From: JAWVZU01 sp033722075
Lineage (GTDB): Bacteria > Pseudomonadota > Gammaproteobacteria > Xanthomonadales > SZUA-38
Direction of reading: 5' to 3'
Length of the DNA: 17,587 nucleotides
NCBI GenBank assembly: GCA_033722075.1
Contig: JAWVZU010000047.1
Location: 1-17,587 of the forward strand
The position numbers were made by a program, and so were the translations under genes. Numbering within the stretch: the first letter of the stretch is position 1; every line of letters begins with the position of its first letter. This document shows, in pieces, positions 9,262 through 17,587 of this stretch. The notes beneath the pieces were generated by a model. It was not told where the DNA came from. It worked only from the letters and a program-made list of their open reading frames with translations, and made no database searches.

Positions 9262-9333
9262 TTTCGGCGGAAACGGGGTCAGTGGGAGGCGGCGAGCTCC
9301 GGGAATCGGTGTCGGCCTGAGTTGCCGCCGAAA
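9262..9333. repeat. Imperfect 13-bp inverted repeat flanking 46 bases
   Basis: TTTCGGCGGAAAC (9262-9274) and GTTGCCGCCGAAA (9321-9333) are inverted copies with 12 of 13 positions matching. Between them is a smaller GGAG/CTCC pairing. On the minus strand the structure is followed by five T residues (9257-9253), so it could be a long-loop terminator after the symporter. It could also be a regulator site or a small mobile-element remnant. Confidence 0.45.
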
Positions 9334-9350
9334 TCTCGCCTGGCCAAAGG

Positions 9351-9367
9351 CGGTGCGGCCCGCACCG
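9351..9367. terminator. Short GC-rich hairpin after the symporter stop
   Basis: GGTGCGG and CCGCACC (9352-9358 and 9360-9366) form a near-perfect palindrome 3 bases past the symporter stop. On the minus strand only a short GCCTTT follows, so as a terminator it is weak. It may instead protect the transcript end. Confidence 0.3.
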
Positions 9368-9369
9368 TT

Positions 9370-11160
9370 TCAGGCGGATCGCGTGGCGATGATCTGGCGG
9401 ATGAGAAAAACCATGCCGGCGGTTGCCAGGCCCAGCAGGATCAGGCCGGTGACGGCCCGCCCGTAGAGCATGTAGCCGAACCCGAACAGCCAGAAATAGA
9501 CCGTGAAGCTGCCGATGACGAAGTTGCGGATGCCGCGGGTCAGGCTGCCCTCGGCGTCGATCTCGGCTCGATCCGCTCCGGTCGCCAGCAGTTGCGCCCG
9601 GACCCTGGCCCAGCCGGGTCCCGCGGGACGCACCAGCCGATAGAACTGCTGCAGGGTCTCGTCGTCGGTCGGTGGCGTCAGCAAGGTTACCGCCAGCCAC
9701 AGTACCGTGGTGACACCGACGCTGGCGACCAGTTGCACGTGGCCGGCCAAGGGCTCAAACCCGAGCCGCTGGTAGCCGAACTCGAAGAACACGGCCACCA
9801 GGAACGAGATGATCATTCCGGCAATCTCGGTCGCCGCATTGATCCGCCACCAGAACCAACGAAGGATGAAGATGAGACCGGTGCCCGCACCGATTGCCAG
9901 CAGAATGGAAAAGGCCTGCAGCGCGCTCTCCAGTACGAGGGCTACGGCGCCGGCCAGCACCATGAGCACGACGGTCGAGATCCGCCCGATCCGAACCTGT
10001 TGCCGCTGACCGGCTTCAGGATTGATGAAGCGCTTGTAGAAATCGTTGACGACATAGGAAGAGCCCCAGTTCAGGTGGGTCGAGATGGTCGACATGAAGG
10101 CCGCGGCCAGGGATGCGATCAGCAGACCGAGTACGCCATGCGGGAGAAATCCCAGCATCGCCGGATAGGCGATATCGTCCTGGATCAGGCCCGGAGCCAC
10201 ATCGGGAAAGGACTGCCGCAGCGCCTCCAGATCGGGAAAGACCACGAGGGAAGCGAGGGCGATGAGAATCCAGGGCCAGGGGCGCAGGGCGTAGTGGGCG
10301 AGATTGAAGAACAAGGTGGCGCCGACCGCATGCCGCTCGTTTCTCGCCGAGAGCATGCGCTGGGCGACATAGCCGCCGCCGCCGGGTTCGGAGCCCGGGT
10401 ACCAGATGCTCCACCACTGGACCGCCAGGGGGACGATGAAGACCGAAACCAGCATCGTTCGATCGTCGAAATCGGGCAGCAGATTCAGCTTGCCGGAGAC
10501 GTTGGGGTGCGCCAGGAGGTTGTCCAGGCCACCGACCTGGGGCATGCCCACGATCAACGTCGCCGCCCAGATCGAACCCAGCATGGCCAGACCGAACTGG
10601 ATGAAATCGGTGATGATGACCCCCCGCAGGCCGCCGGCCGAGCTGTAGATGACGGTGATCAGCGACGCCAGCACCAGCGTCTGCAGCGGGCTCAGGCCGA
10701 GCACGATATTGCCCAGCTTGATCGCCGCGAGGCACACGTTGGCCATGATCATGACGTTGAAGAAGACGCCCAGGTAAAGCGCCCGGAAACCGCGCAGGAA
10801 TGCGGCCGATCGTCCGCTGTAGCGCAGCTCGTAGAACTCGAGGTCCGTGGTGACGCCGGAGCGTCGCCAGAGGCGGGCGTAGACGAAGACGGTCAGCATG
10901 CCGGTCAGCAGGAACGCCCACCAAACCCAGTTGCCGGCCACCCCGTTCTGGCGAATGATATTGGTCACCAGATTGGGCGTATCGATGGCAAACGTGGTGG
11001 CCACCATGGAGACCCCCAATAGCCACCAGGGCATGTTGCGCCCCGACAGGAAGAACTCCTCCATCGACCGGCTGGCCCGCTTCGCGACCAGCGTGCCCAC
11101 CAGCAGCGAGATGCCGAAGAAGGCCGCGATGATGGTCCAGTCCAGGCCGGTCAGGTTCAT
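9370..11160 (-). CDS. Sodium:solute symporter (SSS family), likely sugar or amino-sugar
   Basis: The product is 596 residues of inner-membrane protein with about 13-14 hydrophobic segments, normal for the SSS family. MNLTGLDWTIIAAFFG opens the first helix and GGLRGVIITDFIQFG is the family signature. MSTISTHLN (356-364), in the helix equivalent to TM8 of vSGLT, supplies the Ser/Thr residues expected at the Na2 sodium site. The frame is open 40 residues upstream to 11280, but that part lies in the hexosaminidase gene and is Arg/Gly/Asp-rich, so the ATG at 11160 is used. That ATG comes 2 bases after the hexosaminidase stop, so the two genes are almost certainly translationally linked. From that neighbour, N-acetylglucosamine or a short oligomer is the best guess for substrate. 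The family also moves other sugars, amino acids and vitamins. Confidence 0.93.
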   Translation of the reverse strand: MNLTGLDWTIIAAFFGISLLVGTLVAKRASRSMEEFFLSGRNMPWWLLGVSMVATTFAIDTPNLVTNIIRQNGVAGNWVWWAFLLTGMLTVFVYARLWRRSGVTTDLEFYELRYSGRSAAFLRGFRALYLGVFFNVMIMANVCLAAIKLGNIVLGLSPLQTLVLASLITVIYSSAGGLRGVIITDFIQFGLAMLGSIWAATLIVGMPQVGGLDNLLAHPNVSGKLNLLPDFDDRTMLVSVFIVPLAVQWWSIWYPGSEPGGGGYVAQRMLSARNERHAVGATLFFNLAHYALRPWPWILIALASLVVFPDLEALRQSFPDVAPGLIQDDIAYPAMLGFLPHGVLGLLIASLAAAFMSTISTHLNWGSSYVVNDFYKRFINPEAGQRQQVRIGRISTVVLMVLAGAVALVLESALQAFSILLAIGAGTGLIFILRWFWWRINAATEIAGMIISFLVAVFFEFGYQRLGFEPLAGHVQLVASVGVTTVLWLAVTLLTPPTDDETLQQFYRLVRPAGPGWARVRAQLLATGADRAEIDAEGSLTRGIRNFVIGSFTVYFWLFGFGYMLYGRAVTGLILLGLATAGMVFLIRQIIATRSA

Positions 11161-11162
11161 GG

Positions 11163-13199
11163 TCAGATGATCCCGGCCGCTCTCCCCACCAAGCGCGCAA
11201 TCGCGTCCACGATCTGCAGTTCGACTTTGGCGACGGGGCGTCGGGCCGTCTCGATGATCTCGCCCGGCGTGACCGACCACGCCGAGGTTTCATCGCCTTC
11301 GGCGGTGATCCGGTCCAGAGCTTCGAGACCCAGCGATGCAATCTCGTGCAGTGCTTCCGAAATCGGCAGCGCCTCTCGCAGGGCCGGGGAGCGCTCCGCG
11401 ATTCGGGAGAACGCCTCGTGGTTGGAACGCCAGCGCTCCAGGTCTGAACGAAGCGCGGCGACCAGGTCGGCGTCGCCGGACTCGAGGAACTCGGTTACCC
11501 GCCGGTTGAAGATGCGGGCGTCTCTGGCATCGGCTACCGCGACGTCGGGCAGCAGCGTATAGGGCGAATGGGAGCGGTAGCGATCGTCCGCATTCCGCTG
11601 GTAGATCTTGAGTGGTTCGACCACATCGGCCAGGGTCCTCAAGGGGCCGATATCGAAGCCGTTGGCGAGGCGCCGCATCATCATGCTGCGGTTCTTGATG
11701 TGGGTCAGGCCGTGCTCCTCGAGCTGCAGGGCGATGGTGTCCAGGCGGCGGTACATGGCCAGGACGTCGTCCACCTCCGCTGACGACCAGAGGCGTTCCG
11801 CGATGGCCGCTGTCCTCGGCCAGATGCGCGAATCGATGGTCTCGGCGGTGACGTGTTCGCTCCACATGGTGGCTTCGCCACCAAGCACCAGCTGAGCCTG
11901 CTCCGCCGTCAGGCCCGACCCCTCGGGCAGCGGATCATTCAGATAATGGTGGCTGGCCGGGCGCATCAGGTCGATGTAGTAGCCGCTGGACAGGATGCTG
12001 CGATAGCCGTCCCTGGCGGCGGCAACCAGCGACTCGCTGCCCCGCCAGGAATGGATGACAATGTCTTTTGGCATGCCGGGTTGAAGGATCTCCTCCCATC
12101 CCACCATCTTCTTGCCGTGGCGGGTGAGAATCTCCAGGACTCGTCGGTTGAAGTGCGCCTGCAGCCCGTGGGTATCCTCGATGCCGTGCTGTTTCATGAA
12201 GGCCTGGATTGCCGGGTTGGCGGCCCACTGTTTTCCGGTGACCTCATCGCCGCCGATATGGAAATAATCATCGGGGAACAGGGCAGCCATCTCGGCGAAC
12301 AATCGATCCAGCAGCGCGTAGGTCGCCTCATTGGTCGGGTCCAGCGTCGGATCGAAGATGCCCCAGCTGCGCTCGATCTCATAGGGGCCGGGAGCCGCAG
12401 CGATCTCCGGGTGTGAAACCAGCCAGGAGGTGGCATGGCCCGGCACGTCGAACTCGGGGTAGACCCGGATACCGCGCTGGTCCGCATAGGCGATGACGTC
12501 GCGCACCTGTTCCTGGGTGTAGAAGAAGCCGTCCGAACCCTGCTGGTGCAACTCTGGATAGACTTTGCTCTCGATCCGGAAGCCCTGGTCTTCCGTGAGG
12601 TGCCAGTGCAGGACATTCATCTTCACCGCAGCCATGCCGTCCAGGTTTCGCTTGAGCACATCCACCGGGAGAAAATGGCGCCCCGAGTCGATCATCAGGC
12701 CGCGCCAGGCAAAGCGCGGCGCGTCGTCGATGCTCAGGGCGGGCAGGTAATAGCCATCCGCGTCCGCGGACAGCAGCTGGAGCACGGTTTCGAAGCCGTG
12801 CAGGGCGCCCAGGTCGGTCGTCGCCCGCAGCTGCACGCCATCAGGCTCGATCACGAGGCGGTAGGATTCGTCCTCGCCGACCTGCAGCTGACCTTGCCGT
12901 TCAACGACGACGGTCATCCCGTCACCGTCGGCCTCCGAGTCCGGCGTAACAAACGCCTGGGTGAGAAACAGGCCGGTCCGGTCGTCGAGGCGTCGCAGCA
13001 GGCGCGACGCCTCACGGTAGATCCTCGCGTCCGGCTTGCCGGTCACGGCGACACGAAAGTCTCGCCCCAGTCGATAGCGTCCTTCGCCCGGCTCTACGCG
13101 CGAGGGCATCGGCATGAGGCGATCCCACGGATTCACGGGTTCAGCCGCCGCACCGGCGGTCGAGGCGATCAGAAGCAGTATGGCCAAGATCCTTGTCAT
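11163..13199 (-). CDS. GH20 beta-N-acetylhexosaminidase, exported
   Basis: The product is 678 residues and removes terminal beta-linked GlcNAc or GalNAc from glycans or chitin oligomers. MTRILAILLLIASTAGAAA is a clear signal peptide, so it acts in the periplasm or outside. Residues about 25-150 match the GH20b N-terminal domain. The TIM barrel runs from about DAPRFAWRGLMID (160) to RTAAIAERLWS (470). HIGGDE holds the catalytic Asp318-Glu319 pair of substrate-assisted catalysis. A helical C-terminal region of about 200 residues follows. An open extension upstream to 13379 overlaps the RND gene and looks non-coding. The ATG at 13199 has AGGGGA about 8 bases before it. The gene starts 32 bases after the RND permease stop and ends 2 bases before the symporter start, an unusual place for a glycosidase. 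Confidence 0.95.
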   Translation of the reverse strand: MTRILAILLLIASTAGAAAEPVNPWDRLMPMPSRVEPGEGRYRLGRDFRVAVTGKPDARIYREASRLLRRLDDRTGLFLTQAFVTPDSEADGDGMTVVVERQGQLQVGEDESYRLVIEPDGVQLRATTDLGALHGFETVLQLLSADADGYYLPALSIDDAPRFAWRGLMIDSGRHFLPVDVLKRNLDGMAAVKMNVLHWHLTEDQGFRIESKVYPELHQQGSDGFFYTQEQVRDVIAYADQRGIRVYPEFDVPGHATSWLVSHPEIAAAPGPYEIERSWGIFDPTLDPTNEATYALLDRLFAEMAALFPDDYFHIGGDEVTGKQWAANPAIQAFMKQHGIEDTHGLQAHFNRRVLEILTRHGKKMVGWEEILQPGMPKDIVIHSWRGSESLVAAARDGYRSILSSGYYIDLMRPASHHYLNDPLPEGSGLTAEQAQLVLGGEATMWSEHVTAETIDSRIWPRTAAIAERLWSSAEVDDVLAMYRRLDTIALQLEEHGLTHIKNRSMMMRRLANGFDIGPLRTLADVVEPLKIYQRNADDRYRSHSPYTLLPDVAVADARDARIFNRRVTEFLESGDADLVAALRSDLERWRSNHEAFSRIAERSPALREALPISEALHEIASLGLEALDRITAEGDETSAWSVTPGEIIETARRPVAKVELQIVDAIARLVGRAAGII

Positions 13200-13231
13200 C
13201 ACGCTGGTCCCCTGTGTTGTGACCGTGTTTT

Positions 13232-16200
13232 TCAGCCCGCCGCGCCATGCTCCCGGAAGTCGACTCGAAACAGGCCGGCGTACATGACCGGCACCACCAG
13301 CAGCGTCAGCAGGGTGGCGAAGAGCAGGCCGAAAATGATGCTGATGGCCATGGGCTGGAACATGGCGCTGCCGCCCCACCAGAGCGGCAACATGCCCATG
13401 ACCGTGGTCGCCGTGGTCAGGAGGATCGGCCGAAGCCGCTGCAGACAGGCATGGACGACCGCTTCCCGGGGTGTCTTGCCCTCCTCTTCCTCCTCGATGC
13501 GAATCCGGTCCAGCAGCACGATCGCGTTGTTGATGATGATGCCGGCCAGGGAAATGATCCCGAGGATGGTGAAGAACCCGAAGGAAGATTGCGCCACGAT
13601 CAGACCGATGGTGACTCCGATCAGGCCGAGCGGAATCGTCGCCAGGATGATGATCGGGCGGCGGATCGAGTTGAACTGGCCTACCAGCAGCAGGAGGATC
13701 ACCATTCCGGCGAGCGGCAGCTTCTCGGCAATCGAGGCATTGGCATCGCCCGATTCCTCGGCCTCGCCGCCGATCTCGTGGCGAAAGCCGGCCGGCCAGC
13801 CTCGGCTCAGTTCCTCCAGCGCCGGCCGCAGCCCGGCGTTCACCTCGGCAGCGGTCACGCCCGGATGGAGTTGGACCTGCAGCTCCAGGGTGCGGATGCG
13901 ATCACGCCGCTCGATGACGCCCGGCTCGAACACCAGCGACACGTCGGCCACCTGTTTCAGCGGGATCGCGCGGCCGGTAGCCGAGGAATAGACGCTCATG
14001 CCGTCCAGCTTGCCGATGTCCTGGCGATCCGCGGCTACGGACCGCAGGGTGATCGGAATCAGCTTGTCGTCCTCCCGGTAGGGGGTCATGTCGATGCCGG
14101 ACAAGGAGGTCTGCAGGGAAAAGGCCACCTCTTCGCTCGTGACGCCGGCGCGTCGGGCGCGGTCCTGATCGACCTGGACCAGCAGCTTCTTGGTCTGCAG
14201 TCCCCAGCTGTTCTTGACCGAAGCCACCCCCGGCGTCTCGTAAAGCAGCCCGGTGATCTCGTCAGCAATCGAATAGATCGGGTCGAACTCGGGGCCGGAA
14301 ACCCGAACTATGATCGGGTAGCCGACCGGCGGGCCGTTCTCGATTCGTCCCAGCTTCACCGCCAGGTCCGGAAACCGGGTCCGGGCAAATTCGTTCAGTC
14401 CGGCGACGACTTCTTCCACGTGTTCGCCCGCGACCGTATTGGCAACGACGAATGAATTGGCCGGGTTGGGGTTGGGCGGGTTGAGGCTGAGGTGAAAGCG
14501 GGGGCCGCCGTCACCGATGAAGGTCAGCCAGCTTTCCAGCCTGGGCTCATCGACATCCACGTAGGTCCGGCGCAGGTAATCGTCGATCGCCGCCATCACC
14601 TCCTGGCTGGTCTCGATCGATGTCCCCAGGGGCATCTCGAAGTTACCGGTAAAAACCGGATCCTCGGAGGGCGCGATGAACACCTTGGGCACCAGCCCGA
14701 GGCCCTGGATGGCCAGGAAGAAGACCCCAATGACACCGGCGCCGAACAACGCCTTGTGGCGCAGTGACCAGAGGAGGATCGAGCGGTAGCGTGCGTACCA
14801 GGGGCCGTCATAGGTCTCCTGTTTCGGCTCCCTGGGAACCCTTATGGCCACGGTAGTCAGCATCGGGATGAAGGTCATGGCCAGCAGCCAGGAAACGAGC
14901 AGGGTGATGGTGACGACGTAGAAGATGTCGGCGGTGTACTCGCCCACCGCCGATTCAGCCAGGGCGATCGGCATGAACGCGGCACCGGTGGTCAGCGAGG
15001 AGATGAGCAGCGGGGTCTTCAGCTCCGCTCCCGACTCCACTGCGGCTTGCACGGCGCCGATGCCTGCCTCGCGTTTCACCAGCACCGATTCGACGATCAC
15101 GATCGCATTGTCCACGAGGAGGCCCAGCGCAATGATCAGTGCGGCGAGCGAAACCTGGTTGATGGTGATGCCGAACTGCTTCATCACGAAGAAGGTGATA
15201 ATCATGGTGGTGGGGATCAGGGCCGCGACGACCAGGCCGGTCCGCAGGCCCAGAAAGCCGATCATGACCAGCACGACGATGCCGACTGCCTGCAGCAGGC
15301 TCGAGCGGAAACTGTCGACGTTGTTCTTGACCAGCTCGGCCTGGAACCAGATTCGATCCAGCTCCAGGCCCCAGGGATAACGCGCCTGGATCTCGGGAAT
15401 GCGCTGCTCCAGCACTCGGCCAAGCTTGAGGATGTCGCCGCCCTCGCGCATGGCGACCGCGATCGTCAGGGCGGAGGTCCCGTTCGACCGGCTTAGGCTG
15501 CGCGGCGGGTCCTTGTAGGCTCGAAAGACATCGGCGATGTCCCCGAGATAGACGACGCCTCCCGCGGGCAGCTGGATCGTGGAGCGACGGAGCTCGTCGA
15601 TGGACTCGAAGTTGCCGGTCGGCTCCAGCGCGATGCGCTCACGCCCGGTCACGACACTCCCGCCGGAGGAGAGGATGTTGGATGCGGCGAGCGTCTGCGA
15701 CAGCTGCTGCGGAGAGAGGCCCAGCTCGGTCAGGCGGGCATTGTTGTACTCGACGAATACGACCTCTTCCTGGGCGCCATGGATCTCGACCTTGGCCACC
15801 TCGGGAATCTTGAGCAGATCGTCGCGGATCTCTTCCGCCACGTCCTCGAGCTGGGCATAGGAGAAGCCGTCGCCGAACAGGGAATAGACGCTGCCGAAAA
15901 CGTCACCGAACTCATCGTTCACGACGGGTCCGCTGATGCCCTCCGGCAGATCGCCGACCACGTCCTCCACCTTGCGCCGAAGGTCGTCGAACACCGGTCG
16001 CATCTCGTCGATGGACTCGAGAAAGTTCACGGTGATGATCGAGATGCCGGTGCGGGATTCGCTGAGGATGCTGTCGACCTCGGGCATCTCCTGGACCTTC
16101 TTCTCGATCTTGTCGGTGATCAGCAGTTCGACCCGTTCCGGGCTGGCTCCGGGCAGGCGCGTGGTGATCAGCGCCGTGCGCACCGTGAAGCCCGGATCCT

Positions 16201-16306
16201 GCGCCTTGGGCAGCGCCACGTAGGATGAGATGCCCGAGATGAACAGGAGGGCAACCAGAACCAGGGTGATGCGGTTCTGGTCGATGGCGGTCGAGGTGAG
16301 GCTCAT
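13232..16306 (-). CDS. RND efflux permease (AcrB-like)
   Basis: The product is 1024 residues, the size of hydrophobe/amphiphile RND pumps. It is an inner-membrane proton-driven trimer that exports substrates through an adaptor and a TolC-type channel. One N-terminal membrane helix precedes a large periplasmic domain with GASPERVE. A six-helix bundle, a second periplasmic domain and a final five-helix bundle follow. In the TM4 motif LLVDNAIVIVE, Asp399 matches AcrB Asp407, but Asn400 replaces Asp408. In TM10, IINNAIVLLD has Asn926-Asn927 where AcrB has Lys940. RLRPILLTT keeps the conserved Arg. The proton relay is therefore reduced, a trait seen in the TriC/VexK-like subgroup. The start lies 1 base after the adaptor stop. 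No export substrate can be read from the sequence. Confidence 0.95.
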   Translation of the reverse strand: MSLTSTAIDQNRITLVLVALLFISGISSYVALPKAQDPGFTVRTALITTRLPGASPERVELLITDKIEKKVQEMPEVDSILSESRTGISIITVNFLESIDEMRPVFDDLRRKVEDVVGDLPEGISGPVVNDEFGDVFGSVYSLFGDGFSYAQLEDVAEEIRDDLLKIPEVAKVEIHGAQEEVVFVEYNNARLTELGLSPQQLSQTLAASNILSSGGSVVTGRERIALEPTGNFESIDELRRSTIQLPAGGVVYLGDIADVFRAYKDPPRSLSRSNGTSALTIAVAMREGGDILKLGRVLEQRIPEIQARYPWGLELDRIWFQAELVKNNVDSFRSSLLQAVGIVVLVMIGFLGLRTGLVVAALIPTTMIITFFVMKQFGITINQVSLAALIIALGLLVDNAIVIVESVLVKREAGIGAVQAAVESGAELKTPLLISSLTTGAAFMPIALAESAVGEYTADIFYVVTITLLVSWLLAMTFIPMLTTVAIRVPREPKQETYDGPWYARYRSILLWSLRHKALFGAGVIGVFFLAIQGLGLVPKVFIAPSEDPVFTGNFEMPLGTSIETSQEVMAAIDDYLRRTYVDVDEPRLESWLTFIGDGGPRFHLSLNPPNPNPANSFVVANTVAGEHVEEVVAGLNEFARTRFPDLAVKLGRIENGPPVGYPIIVRVSGPEFDPIYSIADEITGLLYETPGVASVKNSWGLQTKKLLVQVDQDRARRAGVTSEEVAFSLQTSLSGIDMTPYREDDKLIPITLRSVAADRQDIGKLDGMSVYSSATGRAIPLKQVADVSLVFEPGVIERRDRIRTLELQVQLHPGVTAAEVNAGLRPALEELSRGWPAGFRHEIGGEAEESGDANASIAEKLPLAGMVILLLLVGQFNSIRRPIIILATIPLGLIGVTIGLIVAQSSFGFFTILGIISLAGIIINNAIVLLDRIRIEEEEEGKTPREAVVHACLQRLRPILLTTATTVMGMLPLWWGGSAMFQPMAISIIFGLLFATLLTLLVVPVMYAGLFRVDFREHGAAG

Positions 16307-16307
16307 G

Positions 16308-17387
16308 TCAGCCCTCGGGAAGCAGGACGCGCTGGCCGTCGCGGATGACGGAGACGCCTGCCGTGATCACGCGCTCCCCCGGGTTGAGGCCCTCGCGGAC
16401 CTCGATTCCGGACTCGGTCAGTTCCCCAAGCGTTACCGGACGGCGGGTGACGATCGCCTCTCCGGCCTCGCCGGGCACCGCCAGATAGACAAAGCTCCCA
16501 CCTGGATCATGGGCCACGGCCGCTACCGGGAGGATCTGAGTCCCGCGGTCGTTGGCGCGGAATTCGAAAGTCACCTCGGCCGCAAGCCCCGCGCGCAGGG
16601 CCGGATCGGTTTCGCTTACACGGACCGTCACGGGAAAGGTCGGCGCGTTGGCAGAGGTTGCCACGCCGACTTCGCTGACGACGCCGGGGAAGCTGCGTCC
16701 GGGGACTGCGGAGAAAGCGATCCTTGCCGGCATCCCCTGGGAGAGGCCGGCAATCAGGCCCTCGGGAATGTCCAGCCCGATCTCCAGGCCGGCCCCGCAG
16801 TTGACGATGGCAATCGGGGTGCCGCTGGACACGTTTTCGTTGCGCTCGACCTCGACACTGGCCACGGAACAGTTGCGATCGACGGTCAGTCGGGTGTAGG
16901 AGACATTGAGCCGGGCGAGTTCGAGTGCCTTCTGGGCAGCGCGAACCTGGGCCTGGGCGGACTCGGCCGACGCCCGTGCGGCGTCCAGGTCGTTCCGTGA
17001 GGCGTTGCTGTTCTCGTAGAGGCCCTTGACACGTTCGTAGTTCGCTGCCGCGTTGCGTGCCGCGGCCTCGGCCTGGCGCAACGCCGCTTCGGCCTGCTGG
17101 GCCTGGAGCTGGTACGGGGATGCGTCGAGGCGGGCCACCAGCGCGTTGGCCTCGAGTTCATCCCCGACCTGCACCGGGATCTCGGTGACCGTTCCTGCAA
17201 CCTTGAAGGACAGACGCGATTCCTGGGTGGAACTGGAAACCCCGGAGAAGGTTCGCTGGCGCGCGCCTGAAGCCTCGGGGACGACCATGGTGCGGACCGG
17301 TCGAAGCTGTTCCTCGACCTGCGGCTCCGATCGTTCGCAGCCCGCGGTCGCGAGCGCGACTGCGACAATCAGCCAGATCTGTTTCAT
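16308..17387 (-). CDS. RND periplasmic adaptor (membrane fusion) lipoprotein
   Basis: The product is 359 residues. ATAGC at 13-17 is a lipobox, so Cys17 is probably lipid-anchored to the inner membrane. LSFKVAGTVTEIPVQVGDELEANALVARLD (about 58-87) is the first half of the lipoyl/barrel-sandwich domain. An alanine/glutamine-rich coiled-coil hairpin (about 88-160) follows, then the second lipoyl half, beta-barrel and membrane-proximal domains. Two extra cysteines, Cys173 and Cys197, bracket the second lipoyl half and could form a disulfide. GGAGG lies 7 bases before the ATG. The start overlaps the upstream stop as ATGA, and the stop is 1 base from the permease start, so the three pump parts are translationally coupled. 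Confidence 0.95.
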   Translation of the reverse strand: MKQIWLIVAVALATAGCERSEPQVEEQLRPVRTMVVPEASGARQRTFSGVSSSTQESRLSFKVAGTVTEIPVQVGDELEANALVARLDASPYQLQAQQAEAALRQAEAAARNAAANYERVKGLYENSNASRNDLDAARASAESAQAQVRAAQKALELARLNVSYTRLTVDRNCSVASVEVERNENVSSGTPIAIVNCGAGLEIGLDIPEGLIAGLSQGMPARIAFSAVPGRSFPGVVSEVGVATSANAPTFPVTVRVSETDPALRAGLAAEVTFEFRANDRGTQILPVAAVAHDPGGSFVYLAVPGEAGEAIVTRRPVTLGELTESGIEVREGLNPGERVITAGVSVIRDGQRVLLPEG

Positions 17388-17587
17388 CGGGAAGCCTCCA
17401 GGCTGGCGAGATGGGTTCGGATCGCCCGGGCGAGGGCGCGTTGTTCCTCGGGCGACGCCAGGAAATCATATTGACCGGTGGCGCGTTCGACGTTCATCAC
17501 CTCGATCAGGAAGTCGTAAACGGCATTGGCTGCCGACTCCTCGGCCCGCAGGCTGGCGTTCTGCGCGTCCAGCAGGTCGATGATCGA
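17384..17587 (-). CDS. TolC-like outer-membrane efflux channel, 3' end only
   Basis: The window edge cuts this gene; the last 67 codons are present. The segment LLDAQNASLRAEESAANAVY (residues 4-23 of the visible part) followed by DFLIEVMNVERATGQYDFL is the closing alpha-hairpin typical of outer-membrane efflux proteins. The stop overlaps the adaptor start by four bases (ATGA). With the adaptor and the permease it completes a tripartite pump in the order channel, adaptor, permease. Confidence 0.85.
   Translation of the reverse strand, partial: SIIDLLDAQNASLRAEESAANAVYDFLIEVMNVERATGQYDFLASPEEQRALARAIRTHLASLEASR

Larger units (their letters stand above)
9169..9369. other. Gap between the symporter and the metallo-hydrolase
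   Basis: This 201-base stretch is the only sizeable gap in the minus-strand cluster, so it should hold the end of the efflux/symporter transcript and a promoter for the hydrolase-peptidase pair. A compact hairpin directly after the symporter stop and an imperfect inverted repeat (9262-9333) are listed separately. I could not identify a convincing promoter. Confidence 0.5.

Noticed and set aside
7768..11022. 1084-codon plus-strand open frame
   Set aside because: It lies antisense to three well-supported genes (peptidase, hydrolase, symporter) and the gap between them. Its translation is rich in Arg, Gly, Asp and His with no domain, as expected for the opposite strand of GC-rich genes.
11161..11280. 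40-residue N-terminal extension of the symporter
   Set aside because: It overlaps the hexosaminidase 3' end and is charged, while the SSS family starts directly with the first membrane helix.
13200..13379. 60-residue N-terminal extension of the hexosaminidase
   Set aside because: It overlaps the RND permease gene, is Arg/His/Gly-rich, and would bury the clear signal peptide that begins at 13199.
12435..14455. Long plus-strand open frames of 518 and 402 codons
   Set aside because: They are antisense to the hexosaminidase and RND permease, both of which have clear catalytic or transport motifs.

Overview
The window is high-GC DNA (about 63-65% in most genes, by eye) with bacterial gene packing. 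It most resembles a free-living gammaproteobacterium, perhaps near the Xanthomonadales or Wenzhouxiangella-type lineages. That guess rests on a potassium-type membrane pyrophosphatase, a YajQ protein, an AcrB-like efflux operon, and an FG-GAP protein with the C-terminus -SGFE. No rRNA, tRNA, CRISPR array or intact mobile element was found.

Plus-strand half (1-6903). A membrane-bound ion-pumping pyrophosphatase (hppA, 193-2331) ends at a strong intrinsic terminator. It is followed by an exported protein of unknown function (2476-3264) and the nucleotide-binding protein YajQ (3336-3818). A 400-base gap with no clear gene (3819-4218) leads to a large secreted FG-GAP protein (4219-6903), which reads as two consecutive seven-bladed beta-propellers.

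Minus-strand half (17587 back to 7002). An outer-membrane TolC-type channel (only its 3' end is present), a lipoprotein periplasmic adaptor and an RND permease form a tripartite efflux operon. It runs almost without gaps into a GH20 beta-N-acetylhexosaminidase and a sodium/solute symporter. The gene spacings are a 4-base overlap, then gaps of 1, 32 and 2 bases, so all five genes are probably one transcript. This joins an efflux pump to amino-sugar release and uptake. After a 201-base gap with an imperfect inverted repeat come an exported metallo-beta-lactamase-fold hydrolase and an exported M23-type metallopeptidase, 10 bases apart and lower in GC than their neighbours. They meet the FG-GAP gene tail to tail.

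The points most worth a second look are the hexosaminidase and symporter inside an efflux operon, the double propeller with its C-terminal GFE tail, the start of the metallo-hydrolase (possibly ATT), and two coding-like stretches in apparently empty DNA (3799-4129 and 6904-7010, both minus strand).
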